A DNA stretch of 64,000 nt from Chryseobacterium sp. OSA05B (GTDB lineage Bacteria; Bacteroidota; Bacteroidia; Flavobacteriales; Weeksellaceae). Within the stretch, counting starts at the first letter, position 1; the number at the start of each line of letters is the position of its first letter. This document shows, one piece after another, positions 9,536 to 18,788 of the stretch. The stretch lies in NCBI RefSeq assembly GCF_019970065.1, contig NZ_JAHXYH010000009.1, positions 1 through 64,000 on the forward strand. Direction: 5' to 3'. A program made the translations under genes and the position numbers. The notes below the pieces were generated by a model, which worked only from the letters and a program-made list of their open reading frames with translations, was not told the DNA's origin and did no database searches.

Positions 9536-10459
9536 TTATTTTTTGATAAACTTCAGTCTTTCCGTTGTTTTTCCGTCAGAAATTTCAGCGATGTATATTC
9601 CTGCCTGTAATGATGCTACATTCACAGATCTGTTATAAGGTACTGAAAGCACTTTCTGTCCGGCTACACTATAAATATTCACCTCCGTCTTATTTCCGTT
9701 AAAGTCTGGATTCAGTTGAAACTGAAGAAATTCCTTTACCGGGTTTTCCGTTATTTTAGTTAGATTTTCTTTCTTCTTTACCTCCTTTGTTCCCAAAAAT
9801 GTTGAAGCATAAATCGCCATTTCATCAATGTTAATATTCTGCAGATTGTTTCCTGTTGTTTTTCTGTTAGACCATAAGGCGATGTAGATCTTTTTACCGG
9901 CAAAAGCAGAAATATCTAGAACGTTTTCTTTAAACTGAGTAAGATCAGTTGGAAAAGGGTTGCTGAGCGTTCCAGCTATAATTCTGTATGGACTTGGAAT
10001 ATCATTTCCACTTCCATCCACAGTCATTGCCTGAAAGTCTGCCAATGTAGGAACGGGTTTCTGAGGGGTGCTTACATAAATATATATATCACGTCCGAAA
10101 TTAAGGTGCGTGGTTCTCTGTCTTCCGATATACGCTGCCAGATTGATGGTTCCGGATGCTCCTTCCAGATTGATCTGCGGAGAAATAATCCAGTCGTTTT
10201 CAGTAGCAAGGCTTGGAACTGTACCTGAAGGAACCAGACTTGTCGAATAACGAAGCGTCCCGGAAGTACCATAAGTAAGAGCGGTACCGTTTAAATAAAT
10301 ATTTTGTCCCTGTACCCATCCGTTTCCGTTGTTGTTAAGGTCATGAGTAGTCCATCCCTGAAGATCAGCGGGTGTATCAAAAGAATTGCTCCATACCTGA
10401 ATCTGCGCTGCTGCAGCCTGAGATACCAGTACAATAGATAATAAAAATAGTTTTTTCAT
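9536..10459 (-). CDS. choice-of-anchor J type secreted protein with T9SS sorting domain
   Basis: The start chosen is the ATG at 10457-10459, which gives a proper signal peptide (MKKLFLLSIVLVSQAAAAQ); a longer frame upstream adds 20 residues before it. The product is 307 residues. Residues about 20-190 resemble a choice-of-anchor J/MAM-like beta-sandwich (VWSNSFDTPADLQGWTTHD; NDWIISPQINLEG; KIYIALWSNRKT). The C-terminal ~75 residues are a T9SS type A sorting domain (NPVKEFLQFQL ... GIYIAEI ... LKFIKK). It lies 68 bp downstream of the beta-helix lipoprotein gene. Likely surface-attached or secreted; ligand unknown. Confidence 0.85.
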   Translation of the reverse strand: MKKLFLLSIVLVSQAAAAQIQVWSNSFDTPADLQGWTTHDLNNNGNGWVQGQNIYLNGTALTYGTSGTLRYSTSLVPSGTVPSLATENDWIISPQINLEGASGTINLAAYIGRQRTTHLNFGRDIYIYVSTPQKPVPTLADFQAMTVDGSGNDIPSPYRIIAGTLSNPFPTDLTQFKENVLDISAFAGKKIYIALWSNRKTTGNNLQNINIDEMAIYASTFLGTKEVKKKENLTKITENPVKEFLQFQLNPDFNGNKTEVNIYSVAGQKVLSVPYNRSVNVASLQAGIYIAEISDGKTTERLKFIKK

Positions 10460-10527
10460 AATACAGATTATTAGAGATTTAAAAAAAGCAGGGAAAGACA
10501 TGGGAAGCTTCCCCTGCATTTAATGTT

Positions 10528-11841
10528 TTATTCTACAATAGAGAAGTCATATTTAGTCCATGCTCCCTGGAAGTTTCCGCTATTTCTAGGAGATACGTTC
10601 CATGGTCCTTCGTTGAAGAACGGCTGGCTCATACCCCAAGATGAAGCGGTAGTTCCTGTCAATAGGTTGGCAGCAGGAATTCCTGATGTACCTGTACCTG
10701 TAACAGAAGTTGTAAATCCGTGTACCTGGATTGAGCTTAGGTTAGAAGCTGAAGTAAGTTCAGAACCTGTACCTTCTACTTTGATTCCAACAGGATATCC
10801 TGTCACTACGGCGTTGTTCAGCGTTAATTTTCCGTTTCTTCTGATGTGAATACCGTTTTCATAATAAGATCCTGAAGGTGTACCTGTAGTATATAACACA
10901 TTAGTACGTGATCCTACAATTGTCAGATTGTTGATTACCGGATTAGTGATCAATGGTGTAGCGGTACCTGTTGCGTTATTATCCAATTCAATACCGTTAG
11001 TATCAGAAACACCACCACTCAAACTGTGTGTAGAGTTTGTATCTGCTAAAGCAAGTGCATTGGTAATAGTTCCAGTGTATCCGTTGTCAAAGTCAAAGTT
11101 GTCATCATCTGCAGCAAAAGAAACAAGGTTAGAAGCGTTTACCGTACCTCCGAAGAATTCGAAAGAGTCATCTTTACCGTAAGAAACCTGGATATGATCT
11201 AAAGTAGTACCATTTCCAACACCTCCTAAAGTAAGACCGTTGATCTCATTTCCTGAGTTAGGCGCTAAAAGATCGAATCCAGCAAATTCAATACGAACAT
11301 ATTTCAATGTACCTCCGTTGTGAGATGCATTGGAACCACCGTAATAAAAATCTGAACCTGTTAACCCTTCAATTGTTTTAGTATCAGGTGTATTGGCAGG
11401 TGCATCACCTAAGATAATCACCCCACCGAAGTCTCCTGGAGCAGCCGTTGTGTTTTCGTCTCCGTCTAACAGTTTATAACTTGTAAAAATAATCGGCTGA
11501 GATTCTGTACCGGTAGCATTGATTTTACCTGTCTTAGAGATTACTAAAACTCCTGTAGCAGTATTGGATGTATTCGGTTTTGCCTTAATGAAAGTTCCCG
11601 GCTGAATAGTTAATGTAGCACCATTCTTCACAGTTACGATACCATCAAGTTCTACAACACCACTCCATGTAGTACTTGAAGTAATATCACCGCTTACGGT
11701 AGTTACAGGAAGAGAAGAAGCTGTAAGATACTCAGCAGAAGCAGGCTTCATTTCAAAAGGAGAAGAAGAATCTGCAAGGTTATCATTTTGACAAGCAGTA
11801 AGAGATAATGCTGCAATAGCAATTAAAGTTAGTTTTTTCAT
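10528..11841 (-). CDS. right-handed beta-helix surface lipoprotein
   Basis: 437 residues with a lipobox (IAIAALSLTACQ). The mature protein shows repeating short beta-strand turns typical of a parallel beta-helix: VTVKNGATLTIQPGTFIKA, FGGVIILGDAPAN, LKYVRIEFAGFD, LDHIQVSYGKDDSFEFFGG. It also has Asp-rich turns (ADDDNFDFDNG) that could bind calcium. Proteins of this kind are widespread in Bacteroidota, often next to STN-type TonB receptors. Here the receptor gene is immediately upstream, about 300 bp away. A partner role in capturing the receptor's substrate is an inference. Confidence 0.82.
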   Translation of the reverse strand: MKKLTLIAIAALSLTACQNDNLADSSSPFEMKPASAEYLTASSLPVTTVSGDITSSTTWSGVVELDGIVTVKNGATLTIQPGTFIKAKPNTSNTATGVLVISKTGKINATGTESQPIIFTSYKLLDGDENTTAAPGDFGGVIILGDAPANTPDTKTIEGLTGSDFYYGGSNASHNGGTLKYVRIEFAGFDLLAPNSGNEINGLTLGGVGNGTTLDHIQVSYGKDDSFEFFGGTVNASNLVSFAADDDNFDFDNGYTGTITNALALADTNSTHSLSGGVSDTNGIELDNNATGTATPLITNPVINNLTIVGSRTNVLYTTGTPSGSYYENGIHIRRNGKLTLNNAVVTGYPVGIKVEGTGSELTSASNLSSIQVHGFTTSVTGTGTSGIPAANLLTGTTASSWGMSQPFFNEGPWNVSPRNSGNFQGAWTKYDFSIVE

Positions 11842-11988
11842 TGTTATAATTTTTAGTAGACCCGGTTATATTATTTTTATGACCGAATTTTTAATATTTA
11901 GGAACATCCGCCTCTATATTCCTGCGATTTGGTTGTATAATCACCCTGCATTTCAGGAGGAGCTGTCCTGCCGGGGTTCCCTGCTTAT

Positions 11989-12019
11989 CCGCTGCTGTCC
12001 GGAAAAAAAACAACAGCGG
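11989..12019. other. GC-rich hairpin between receptor and beta-helix genes
   Basis: CCGCTGCTG (11989-11997) pairs with CAACAGCGG (12011-12019), with one wobble on the minus-strand RNA. It lies in the 299-bp gap between the TonB receptor stop and the beta-helix lipoprotein start. There is no T-run on the minus-strand side, so it is not an ordinary terminator for the receptor; an RNA-processing or stabilising role is possible. No other site was recognised in the gap. Confidence 0.4.
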
Positions 12020-12140
12020 CCGGTTTTTATCTGATCCTGTACTGCTGTGCGCATCATCAGTATTGATCCGGATCGTCCTCAGGTTTCCGAAACCTGTGCA
12101 TTACATCAATGAGCTCTTGTATTCTGTTCTTTATAATCTT

Positions 12141-15100
12141 TTAAAATGTATAGTTCACACTTACCCCGAATACTCTTCCACTGTAGGCCCGAAATGTGAT
12201 CTTATCGATATTCTTGTCATATTTGTCTGTAGCGCCCGGAAGAAGCTGCCACGCCTCACGGTCCGTTGATATGGTACTCCCGCCGGATCCGTTGGGCACT
12301 GAATAGGAATTGAAATTGTTATAAAACTCCTTCACTCGGTTGAAAAGGTTTCTAACGTTGAATTTAATTTCGAGATTTCTGTTTCTTAAAAATTTATAGG
12401 AAAGCTGGGCATCTGCTACCGCATAAGGACGCTGTATTTCCTCTCCGTTATAGTCGTAACCTACTGTGATATACTGATCACCCTTGGCGTTGTATAAAAA
12501 ACTGGCACCAAAACGGCTTCCGTCATAGGTCATTCCTAAATTATAGGCATAAGGAGTCTGTCCGTATAATGGTCTCTCCACTTCATAGGTTTCACCATTC
12601 TCCCCTGTTTTATACTGGTCTTTGAAAGCAATGACCTTAGTTGTATTGTAAGTGAAATTTCCGCTAACAAAAAGTTTTTCCAGCAGAGATCCATCCGCAA
12701 TAAATCCAAGATTTTTCCTTACCTCCACTTCTAATCCTTTCAGCTTTGCATTTTTAGAATTCCCATTATACAGAAAGAGATTTCCTTCATTTGAGAGACG
12801 TCCTTCACGCTCAATAGGCCTGTCGATATCCTTGTAATACAATCCGGCAGAGAATATTTCTCCCAGACCTGGAAACCATTCAAATTTGAAATCGTAGTTA
12901 TTAACAACTGATGAGGTCATTTCTGTATTGTAAATTAATCCATTGGCTACCGGATCAAAATACGGAAGCCCTGTTCTTTCATTAAACTGAGGTCTAATGA
13001 CCGTTTTATTGTAAGCCAGTCTTACATTGATCTTATTGGTAGGACTGTACGTAAAATTGAAAGACGGCATCCACTGCCATGCCTTATCATCAATAGGCGC
13101 TTTTTTAACATTTTGATTATCCGAATCGTCCACTTGCTGAGAAATGAGGTCATATTTAAAATATTCCGCACGAACTCCCCAAACCAACCTGAATTGATTC
13201 TTCCATCTGTTGTCAAACATGACGTAAAATGCATTTTGGGTCACCTTCCCTTCATATTTGTCATTTTTATACATCGGTTTTGTTTGCCAGCCAATTCCTC
13301 CCGGAACATATTTAGAACCATCAAACCACTGATTCAAAGAACCATACAACGACATAAATCCTTTTTCACTGCTGGGAACATCCCTGTTTTCATCCACTCT
13401 AAGAAAGAATTTCTGCTGTTGATTGGTATTGTTTTTTATAACACCGGCGTAACCTGCTTTAATGTCAGTTTTAAAATTTCCCGTATCTATATTCCATTTC
13501 AGGGAAGTTCCATAGTTATAATCCGTTTCTTTATTGGCGATATATCCCCTGTAAAAATTTGCTGCTGAATTGTATACCATATGATAGGTAAGAATCTCAC
13601 TTCCCACAAAATCATATTGGCTCAGATACTGCGTGTAGTCTTTGGTGTCAGATTTTACGCCTGTCCTTGCAGCAAACCAGTTGATATCTACATCTCCGAT
13701 TTTGTGATTTCCCTCCAGTTTGTTCTGCAAAAGCGTCTGATAAATAGGATAATTGGTATTGTCAGTATACGGTTTGTCCAGAGCTTTTATCTGTGCGGGA
13801 TCATTATTGGGAATAATTCCGTTGTAGAAATAATTATAGGATGCTTCCGCATTGGCGGCCATTCCGCTTCCTCCTGTATATTCATTCCAACCCGTCACCC
13901 TTGTCAGTGTATTATCATAGATATGGGTGTATGAATTACGGAAGGAAATTCTGTTTTTCCCCAGCTGTAAACCGAAATTCAACATTCCCGCCAGCGTGGA
14001 ATTATAATTATAGGAAGCTCCTTTGTTTTTAAAATTATAAAATACGATAGGATCCGTTCCATTCGCCTGCCAGTTTGGATCGTAGGGTGCTGTCGTATCC
14101 AGCCAGTTTCCCCTTCCTGTGTGGTCTATATCCAGTTTATTCTGCTCGTTTCTTACTGTAAATGCTCCCGCAAATCCCCACTTATTGTTATTTTTAAGGG
14201 CAAAGGTTCTTCCCAGCGCCAGCTGCAGATTGGATCCCATATCCGCTTTCGTTTTGAAAGTGCTGAAATTATCATTGGTAAATCTTTTAGACTGTTCAAA
14301 AAACAGAGGATTGTTCCAGTCCGTGGGTTCAAGGCCTTTAGGAAAATCTCTTGTTCCGTCATCATATCCGAAATAATCATATTTTCCCTGCTTGCGGGTC
14401 AGAAATTCTTTAAACGCCGACTGATCATTATAGGAAGTTCCTAAGCTTACCGTCGTAAAGTTTTCATTGGGAATATCTTTGGTTCGTACTTCTACATAAC
14501 CGCCTGCAAAACTGGCATTCATATCCGGTGTTGCAGTCTTGCTCACCACTATACTTTCCACCATGGATGTGGGAATAATATCAAATGAAAAGTTCTGGTT
14601 ATAAGCCTCAGTACTTGGAAGGTTAATCCCGTCCATGGCTGCAGTATTCCAACGTTCTCCCATGGAACGTACCACTACATATTTATTGTCGATCGTCGTG
14701 ATTCCCGTGACTCTTTTCAATGTTCCCCCAACGTCATTATCAGGCGTTTTTGCGATCTGCTCGGCAGAGATTCCGTCACTCATCTGGGCTGCTTTTTTCT
14801 GCTGGGCCAATAGTCCTGCCTGGGTATCAGCCTTTCGGGTTGCCGTAAGGACTACTTCTTTAATATCCGTTATCTTATCGGATGCCTGCTTCATCGCAAA
14901 TGATACCGTACTGGTTTCATTGGTATTCACTGAAAGTTTTTCTACCCTCAATGGGCTGTATTTTGAAGCTTTTACGATAAGGGTATAGACTCCTGAAGGA
15001 ACTTCCACTACAAAATCACCGTTATTATCAGTTAAGATGGTTTTCTTTGCTACTGTCACTTCAGCGCCGGCAACAGGATTTCCAATTTCATCCACTATCT

Positions 15101-15449
15101 TTCCTGAGATTTTTCCGTTACCGATAACCGAGATGCCGTTTCCTTCATATTTTATTGAAATCAGGTCTCCACGGAGACGGAATGCTACCGGAAGTCCGCT
15201 TGTAATATCTTTAAGACAGTTGTTGACAGAAGTATTTTCACATTTTACGCCTTTCACTTTCAGCTCTTTGATGTCCATTTTAGAATAAGCCAGCCTCATT
15301 CCCGTTTTTCCGGCAAAATCCTCCAGTACCTCAATAAGAGGTCTGCTTGCCGGGACGGCAAATGATACTTTCTGGACCAGTTCCTGTGCTTCGGCTGCTA
15401 ACGTAAAAAATACTGCTGCAACGGTAAGACCGCATTTCAATCTTTTCAT
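12141..15449 (-). CDS. TonB-dependent outer-membrane receptor with N-terminal STN signalling domain
   Basis: 1102 residues. In order: signal peptide (to AAEAQ), STN domain at about residues 25-105 (PLIEVLEDFAGKTGMRLAYS), a carboxypeptidase-regulatory-like beta-sandwich at about 115-190 (GKISGKIVDEIGNPVAGAEV), plug domain at about 205-320 (RVTGITTIDNKYVVVRSMG; FAGGYVEVRTKD), and a 22-strand barrel ending in FGVSVNYTF. STN domains contact inner-membrane FecR-type anti-sigma factors; fecR lies 58 bp upstream and an ECF sigma gene diverges from it. This indicates substrate-induced transenvelope regulation. The substrate is not predictable from sequence. Confidence 0.93.
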   Translation of the reverse strand: MKRLKCGLTVAAVFFTLAAEAQELVQKVSFAVPASRPLIEVLEDFAGKTGMRLAYSKMDIKELKVKGVKCENTSVNNCLKDITSGLPVAFRLRGDLISIKYEGNGISVIGNGKISGKIVDEIGNPVAGAEVTVAKKTILTDNNGDFVVEVPSGVYTLIVKASKYSPLRVEKLSVNTNETSTVSFAMKQASDKITDIKEVVLTATRKADTQAGLLAQQKKAAQMSDGISAEQIAKTPDNDVGGTLKRVTGITTIDNKYVVVRSMGERWNTAAMDGINLPSTEAYNQNFSFDIIPTSMVESIVVSKTATPDMNASFAGGYVEVRTKDIPNENFTTVSLGTSYNDQSAFKEFLTRKQGKYDYFGYDDGTRDFPKGLEPTDWNNPLFFEQSKRFTNDNFSTFKTKADMGSNLQLALGRTFALKNNNKWGFAGAFTVRNEQNKLDIDHTGRGNWLDTTAPYDPNWQANGTDPIVFYNFKNKGASYNYNSTLAGMLNFGLQLGKNRISFRNSYTHIYDNTLTRVTGWNEYTGGSGMAANAEASYNYFYNGIIPNNDPAQIKALDKPYTDNTNYPIYQTLLQNKLEGNHKIGDVDINWFAARTGVKSDTKDYTQYLSQYDFVGSEILTYHMVYNSAANFYRGYIANKETDYNYGTSLKWNIDTGNFKTDIKAGYAGVIKNNTNQQQKFFLRVDENRDVPSSEKGFMSLYGSLNQWFDGSKYVPGGIGWQTKPMYKNDKYEGKVTQNAFYVMFDNRWKNQFRLVWGVRAEYFKYDLISQQVDDSDNQNVKKAPIDDKAWQWMPSFNFTYSPTNKINVRLAYNKTVIRPQFNERTGLPYFDPVANGLIYNTEMTSSVVNNYDFKFEWFPGLGEIFSAGLYYKDIDRPIEREGRLSNEGNLFLYNGNSKNAKLKGLEVEVRKNLGFIADGSLLEKLFVSGNFTYNTTKVIAFKDQYKTGENGETYEVERPLYGQTPYAYNLGMTYDGSRFGASFLYNAKGDQYITVGYDYNGEEIQRPYAVADAQLSYKFLRNRNLEIKFNVRNLFNRVKEFYNNFNSYSVPNGSGGSTISTDREAWQLLPGATDKYDKNIDKITFRAYSGRVFGVSVNYTF

Positions 15450-15507
15450 ATGTTCAAGTTCTCTTATTAAAAGTTTTATTTTGTAGGGTTAATTCTGTAG
15501 GGTGATT

Positions 15508-16476
15508 TTATTTTTTTAAGGTGTAGATATGATCTTCTTTATGTACTTCCAGTCCTAGTATAAATGCCAGCGCTTCCATATTTTCATCAGCTGTGCCTCC
15601 CGTAAAATCTGCTGTGATTCTTTTCTCTGACGTTTCTTTCGGATACACAATTTTAATTTTATAATTAGCCTGCATGACATCCGCCACTTCTTTGAATGAA
15701 ACATCGTTGAAACTCAATGACAGTAATTTTACTTTCTGCATTCCTGATTTTTTTTCTGTGGTCAATGATAATACTGCCGCGGTATGGGCTACCCCGAAAT
15801 TCGTCCACTTTTGGTTAGGCTTCAGATAAGAAACTTCCGTTCCTACTGAGGATACGGCTACCTTTCCTTCATAAAGGTGTACAGATTTATCTTTCCCGGA
15901 CTGGGAAATTTTAAAAACAGTTCCCAATACTTTGGTACTGAAGCCGTCTGCACGTACTATAAATGGATGTATTTTTGATTTTGCCACGGAAAAAACGGCA
16001 TCTCCTTTCAGATCCACCATTCTTGTGGAACCGGGAAATGATTTGTCCACGGTAAGTTCTGCACCTTTCAATAAGGTGACCACAGAACCGTCTGCCAGAT
16101 AGACTTTACGGTTTCCGGTATCTGCGGTGTAAGTATCCGGCTTAAAGAAAGTAGTATAGGTAAGGATTCCTCCAACTGATAACAGAAGTATCAATGCCGC
16201 TGCAGCGGTATAAGCGTATTTTTTTAATGGATAGATCGGGGTGGTTTTTACCGGTTTGATGAAATATAATTCCAGCGCAGACAAGACTCTTTCTTTAGAT
16301 TCTTTCATATGGATCTCATCAAGATCTTTTTCTGACTGGTTTTTCCATTGACTCAATAATTCATCTTCCTTTGCTGAGATTTTTTCTTCGGAAACTTCCC
16401 TCTGCCACAGCTTAAAAACGAAAGCGGCAGTACTTTTATATTTTTGGCTCTTCATAAAATATTTCATGGTATTCAC
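15508..16476 (-). CDS. FecR family anti-sigma factor
   Basis: 322 residues. The N-terminal ~85 residues are cytoplasmic (FKLWQREVSEEKISAKEDELL), followed by one transmembrane helix at about 88-110 (YTAAAALILLLSVGGILTYT). The periplasmic FecR domain (NRKVYLADGSVVTLLKGAEL; GDAVFSVAKSKIHPFIVRAD; VLGTVFKISQSG) comes next, then a C-terminal DUF4974-type domain (FNDVSFKEVADVMQANYKI). The family relays receptor occupancy to its ECF sigma factor. It sits directly upstream of the STN receptor and divergent from the sigma gene. The exact start is uncertain: ATGs at codons 1, 4 and 8. Confidence 0.92.
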   Translation of the reverse strand: MNTMKYFMKSQKYKSTAAFVFKLWQREVSEEKISAKEDELLSQWKNQSEKDLDEIHMKESKERVLSALELYFIKPVKTTPIYPLKKYAYTAAAALILLLSVGGILTYTTFFKPDTYTADTGNRKVYLADGSVVTLLKGAELTVDKSFPGSTRMVDLKGDAVFSVAKSKIHPFIVRADGFSTKVLGTVFKISQSGKDKSVHLYEGKVAVSSVGTEVSYLKPNQKWTNFGVAHTAAVLSLTTEKKSGMQKVKLLSLSFNDVSFKEVADVMQANYKIKIVYPKETSEKRITADFTGGTADENMEALAFILGLEVHKEDHIYTLKK

Positions 16477-16679
16477 AGATACTTCTATCTATAAGACTGT
16501 GAAAATGAAAAACTTCCCCAAGCGGTTCTTAATATTGTATTCACATTAAAACCAGCTTGTTAATAATTTTAAGCCATTTATCTATTTTCTCAACATTTGA
16601 TTCACATTCCGGGGATATTTTTCAGAAATAATTAATCTTAGAATCCCCAAAGTTCATAAAAAGTTAATTTTCCTTTAGG

Positions 16680-16687
16680 TAATTTTG
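16680..16687 (+). promoter_or_regulatory. -7 box (TAATTTTG) before the ECF sigma gene
   Basis: It matches the flavobacterial/Bacteroides -7 consensus TAnnTTTG and ends 10 bp before the sigma factor ATG. No convincing -33 TTTG was seen at the right spacing. Confidence 0.45.
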
Positions 16688-16697
16688 CGGTAACAAT

Positions 16698-17324
16698 ATG
16701 AAACCAACAGACTCTACGATATTAAAGAAAATAAAATCAGGCGACCGTCCTGCATTCATGCTGCTTTACGAGCGGTATTGGGATAGTCTTTACCGTTTTG
16801 TTTTCACGAGAACGAGAGATAAGGAGATGTCTGAGGAACTCCTGCAGAATCTTTGGGTCAAGATACTGGAAGATACAGCTGCCATACAGACCGATGAATC
16901 AGAAAGTGCAAAAGGATACCTGCTCCGCTACCTGCATTACAGGATCATCGATCATTACAACAGTTCTAAAAAGACACCGTCTACCATCAGTATCGATGAA
17001 TATGATCCTACCGGCGAGATCGATATATCGGACACAGAATATTTTGAAATTATTGAAGAAAATGAGATCTCTGCTTTATTGTTGATGATCGATGAGGTGG
17101 TTTCACAGCTTCCTTCTACGGAGCAGAGTGTGTATGATATGAGAATCAGAAGAAATATGTCTGTTGATGAAACGGCAGAAGCTCTGGGAATAAGCAACAA
17201 AACCGTAAGTAATAAATTAAGCAAAGCATTAGGGGAAATACGGGACCAGCTCAACCCGGAATACCAGTCTTCTAAAAAACTGGCATCTATCCTGATGTTG
17301 ATGGAACTTTTGACGAAATATTAA
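16698..17324 (+). CDS. ECF RNA polymerase sigma-70 factor
   Basis: 208 residues. Region 2 spans about residues 10-80 (LLYERYWDSLYRFVFTRTRD, LLQNLWVKILED), followed by an acidic linker. Region 4 spans about 130-185 (LPSTEQSVYDMRIRRNMSVD; the HTH ETAEALGISNKTVSNKLSKA). It is divergent from the fecR gene and is the likely cognate sigma factor controlling the receptor operon. Its 3' end meets the convergent secreted-protein gene with only 9 bp between stop codons. Confidence 0.93.
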   Translation: MKPTDSTILKKIKSGDRPAFMLLYERYWDSLYRFVFTRTRDKEMSEELLQNLWVKILEDTAAIQTDESESAKGYLLRYLHYRIIDHYNSSKKTPSTISIDEYDPTGEIDISDTEYFEIIEENEISALLLMIDEVVSQLPSTEQSVYDMRIRRNMSVDETAEALGISNKTVSNKLSKALGEIRDQLNPEYQSSKKLASILMLMELLTKY

Positions 17325-17333
17325 ACAGAGCGG

Positions 17334-18098
17334 TTATTCGTACACCACATAATTTACCTTATCAACTCCCGTGTTACCGGATTTTTCATGATAAGCATAT
17401 ACAGTAAGTTCATAATTTCCGGGCGTATTCAGCATGTCACTTCCTTCAAACAGATTGGTAGAGACGAGTGATAAAGTAACGTCTTTGATATATTGACCAT
17501 CTTTTTTAATAATTCCTTTGACTTCAATTTCGTCAGAATTCCAGACCCCGTTTTTGTCCACAACACATCCGCACATCATGACAATATTGGCTTGAAACGG
17601 AAAAGGTTTTCCCTTAATGGAATTCAAAGCAATATACTGATGGGTTCTCGGTTTGAGGATATCAATAATGAATCCCGGAATTTCTAAAATAATTCCGTCG
17701 CCCAGAATATGTTTTCCTGGAATCAGCCACAGCTCCGTATTTACGCTGGCCTGTGCCTGTTTATTGTTCAGCGGAGAGAGTATTTCAATACTTACAAATG
17801 TAGGTTCGCTGATGTCTATTGAGGCCAGAAAACCTGCCGTCTGTGGATCTGTGATGGAAGTGCCCCTTGTTTTGGCTCCTTTCATGATCAGATCTGTATT
17901 TCCGGTACTTCCGGTGGTATTCCCTTCTGCTAAAATCTGTCGGTTTATTTTGTTTCGGACAATAATATGGGCACCTCCCAAAGAACTTCCGATAAATTTC
18001 GCATCTCTTGCTTTTGCCCTGATCATGATTTTAGTCTCTGCGGCAGAAGCTGTCAGTCCAGAGACCAGAAAAGCTACCATAAAAATAAGTGTTCTCAT
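17334..18098 (-). CDS. secreted protein of unknown function in a MarR operon
   Basis: 254 residues with a signal peptide (MRTLIFMVAFLVSGLTASAA) and a beta-rich mature part (IMIRAKARDAKFIGSSLGGA; CGCVVDKNGVWNSDEIEVKG). A CGC motif lies near residue 178. I do not recognise a family. It overlaps the MarR gene by 4 bp (ATGA), so it is translationally coupled to the regulator and likely to be its main target. There is no T9SS sorting domain and no lipobox, so it is probably periplasmic. Confidence 0.75.
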   Translation of the reverse strand: MRTLIFMVAFLVSGLTASAAETKIMIRAKARDAKFIGSSLGGAHIIVRNKINRQILAEGNTTGSTGNTDLIMKGAKTRGTSITDPQTAGFLASIDISEPTFVSIEILSPLNNKQAQASVNTELWLIPGKHILGDGIILEIPGFIIDILKPRTHQYIALNSIKGKPFPFQANIVMMCGCVVDKNGVWNSDEIEVKGIIKKDGQYIKDVTLSLVSTNLFEGSDMLNTPGNYELTVYAYHEKSGNTGVDKVNYVVYE

Positions 18099-18589
18099 AT
18101 CATATTTGTTTTTAAATATTCTTTTTTAAATCTGTCATGAAAAGAGTCCTCTTTCAATCGGGCATCTATACTGTCCAGATAAGTCAGAATTCCCAGATCA
18201 TCGGAAAGAACCTGCAAAATGGCTTTCTCACAACTGTCCCAGACCTGCTCCAGCTGCGGAAGCATTTTGATGGCCTTTTCTGTAAGTGAGACCATCTGTT
18301 TGCGTTTGTCTGTACGATCTTTTTTAATAATCAGATACTCTTTATCAGCCATTTTTTTTACAATCGCGACTACAGAAGGATGCGAATATCCTAAAGGCTC
18401 TGCAATATCTACAATAGACATTTCGCTATTTTTTTGAAGCAGCATAAATACAAGATACCAGTTAGGTTCTACATCAATATTCATTTCTTTGTAAAATTTC
18501 CTCACATCATGGGACATCCGGTCGCTTATTCTTTTCAACCTGCTGTCCAATGCTTTATATCCTAATTCTTTAATAAAATCCTGATCCAT
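18095..18589 (-). CDS. MarR family transcriptional regulator
   Basis: 164 residues with a winged helix of the MarR type at about residues 45-115 (MLLQKNSEMSIVDIAEPLGY; SHPSVVAIVKKMADKEYLII; wing KKDRTDKRKQMVSLTEKA). The family represses or activates nearby genes and often responds to small ligands. It precedes and overlaps the secreted-protein gene by 4 bp. A perfect 40-bp palindrome lies 26 bp upstream of its start and is the obvious operator candidate for autoregulation. Confidence 0.9.
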   Translation of the reverse strand: MDQDFIKELGYKALDSRLKRISDRMSHDVRKFYKEMNIDVEPNWYLVFMLLQKNSEMSIVDIAEPLGYSHPSVVAIVKKMADKEYLIIKKDRTDKRKQMVSLTEKAIKMLPQLEQVWDSCEKAILQVLSDDLGILTYLDSIDARLKEDSFHDRFKKEYLKTNMI

Positions 18590-18614
18590 TTCCTATTGAT
18601 TTAATTACAAATAT

Positions 18615-18654
18615 ATAAATATAAAGTCAACTATATAGTTGACTTTATATTTAT
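18615..18654. promoter_or_regulatory. 40-bp perfect palindrome, probable MarR operator
   Basis: All 20 base pairs match. The central core is AGTCAACTATATAGTTGACT (18625-18644), extended on each side by AT pairs. It lies just upstream of the MarR gene. Two-fold symmetry fits a dimeric winged-helix regulator; as RNA it would form a long hairpin. Confidence 0.75.
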
Positions 18655-18694
18655 TTTAAAATTTATTGATCTTGTTAAAAAGAAGTAAGATGTC

Positions 18695-18726
18695 AGACAT
18701 GAGATTTCAGACATCAGAAATGAAAT
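18695..18726 (+). repeat. TCAGACATC-type dispersed repeat, copy 3 (diverged)
   Basis: This is related to 29678-29714 and to the inverse of 36071-36107. It shares AGATTTCAGACA and the order AGACAT-AGATTTCAGACA-AGA-ATGA, with about six differences. Downstream text includes AAACTCTCAAAC (18753-18764), identical to 29919-29930. Confidence 0.6.
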
Positions 18727-18788
18727 CAGCACTTTAGAAACCTATTCACTCTAAACTCTCAAACACTCCACCTCGCAAACTCTTAACT

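Noticed and set aside
13113..13568. Open frame of about 150 codons on the plus strand
   Set aside because: It lies antisense within the TonB receptor gene, has no recognisable domain, and the receptor frame is clearly coding.
18660..18785. CRISPR array
   Set aside because: The repeated words are short, unevenly spaced and imperfect, with no constant-length spacers and no cas genes.
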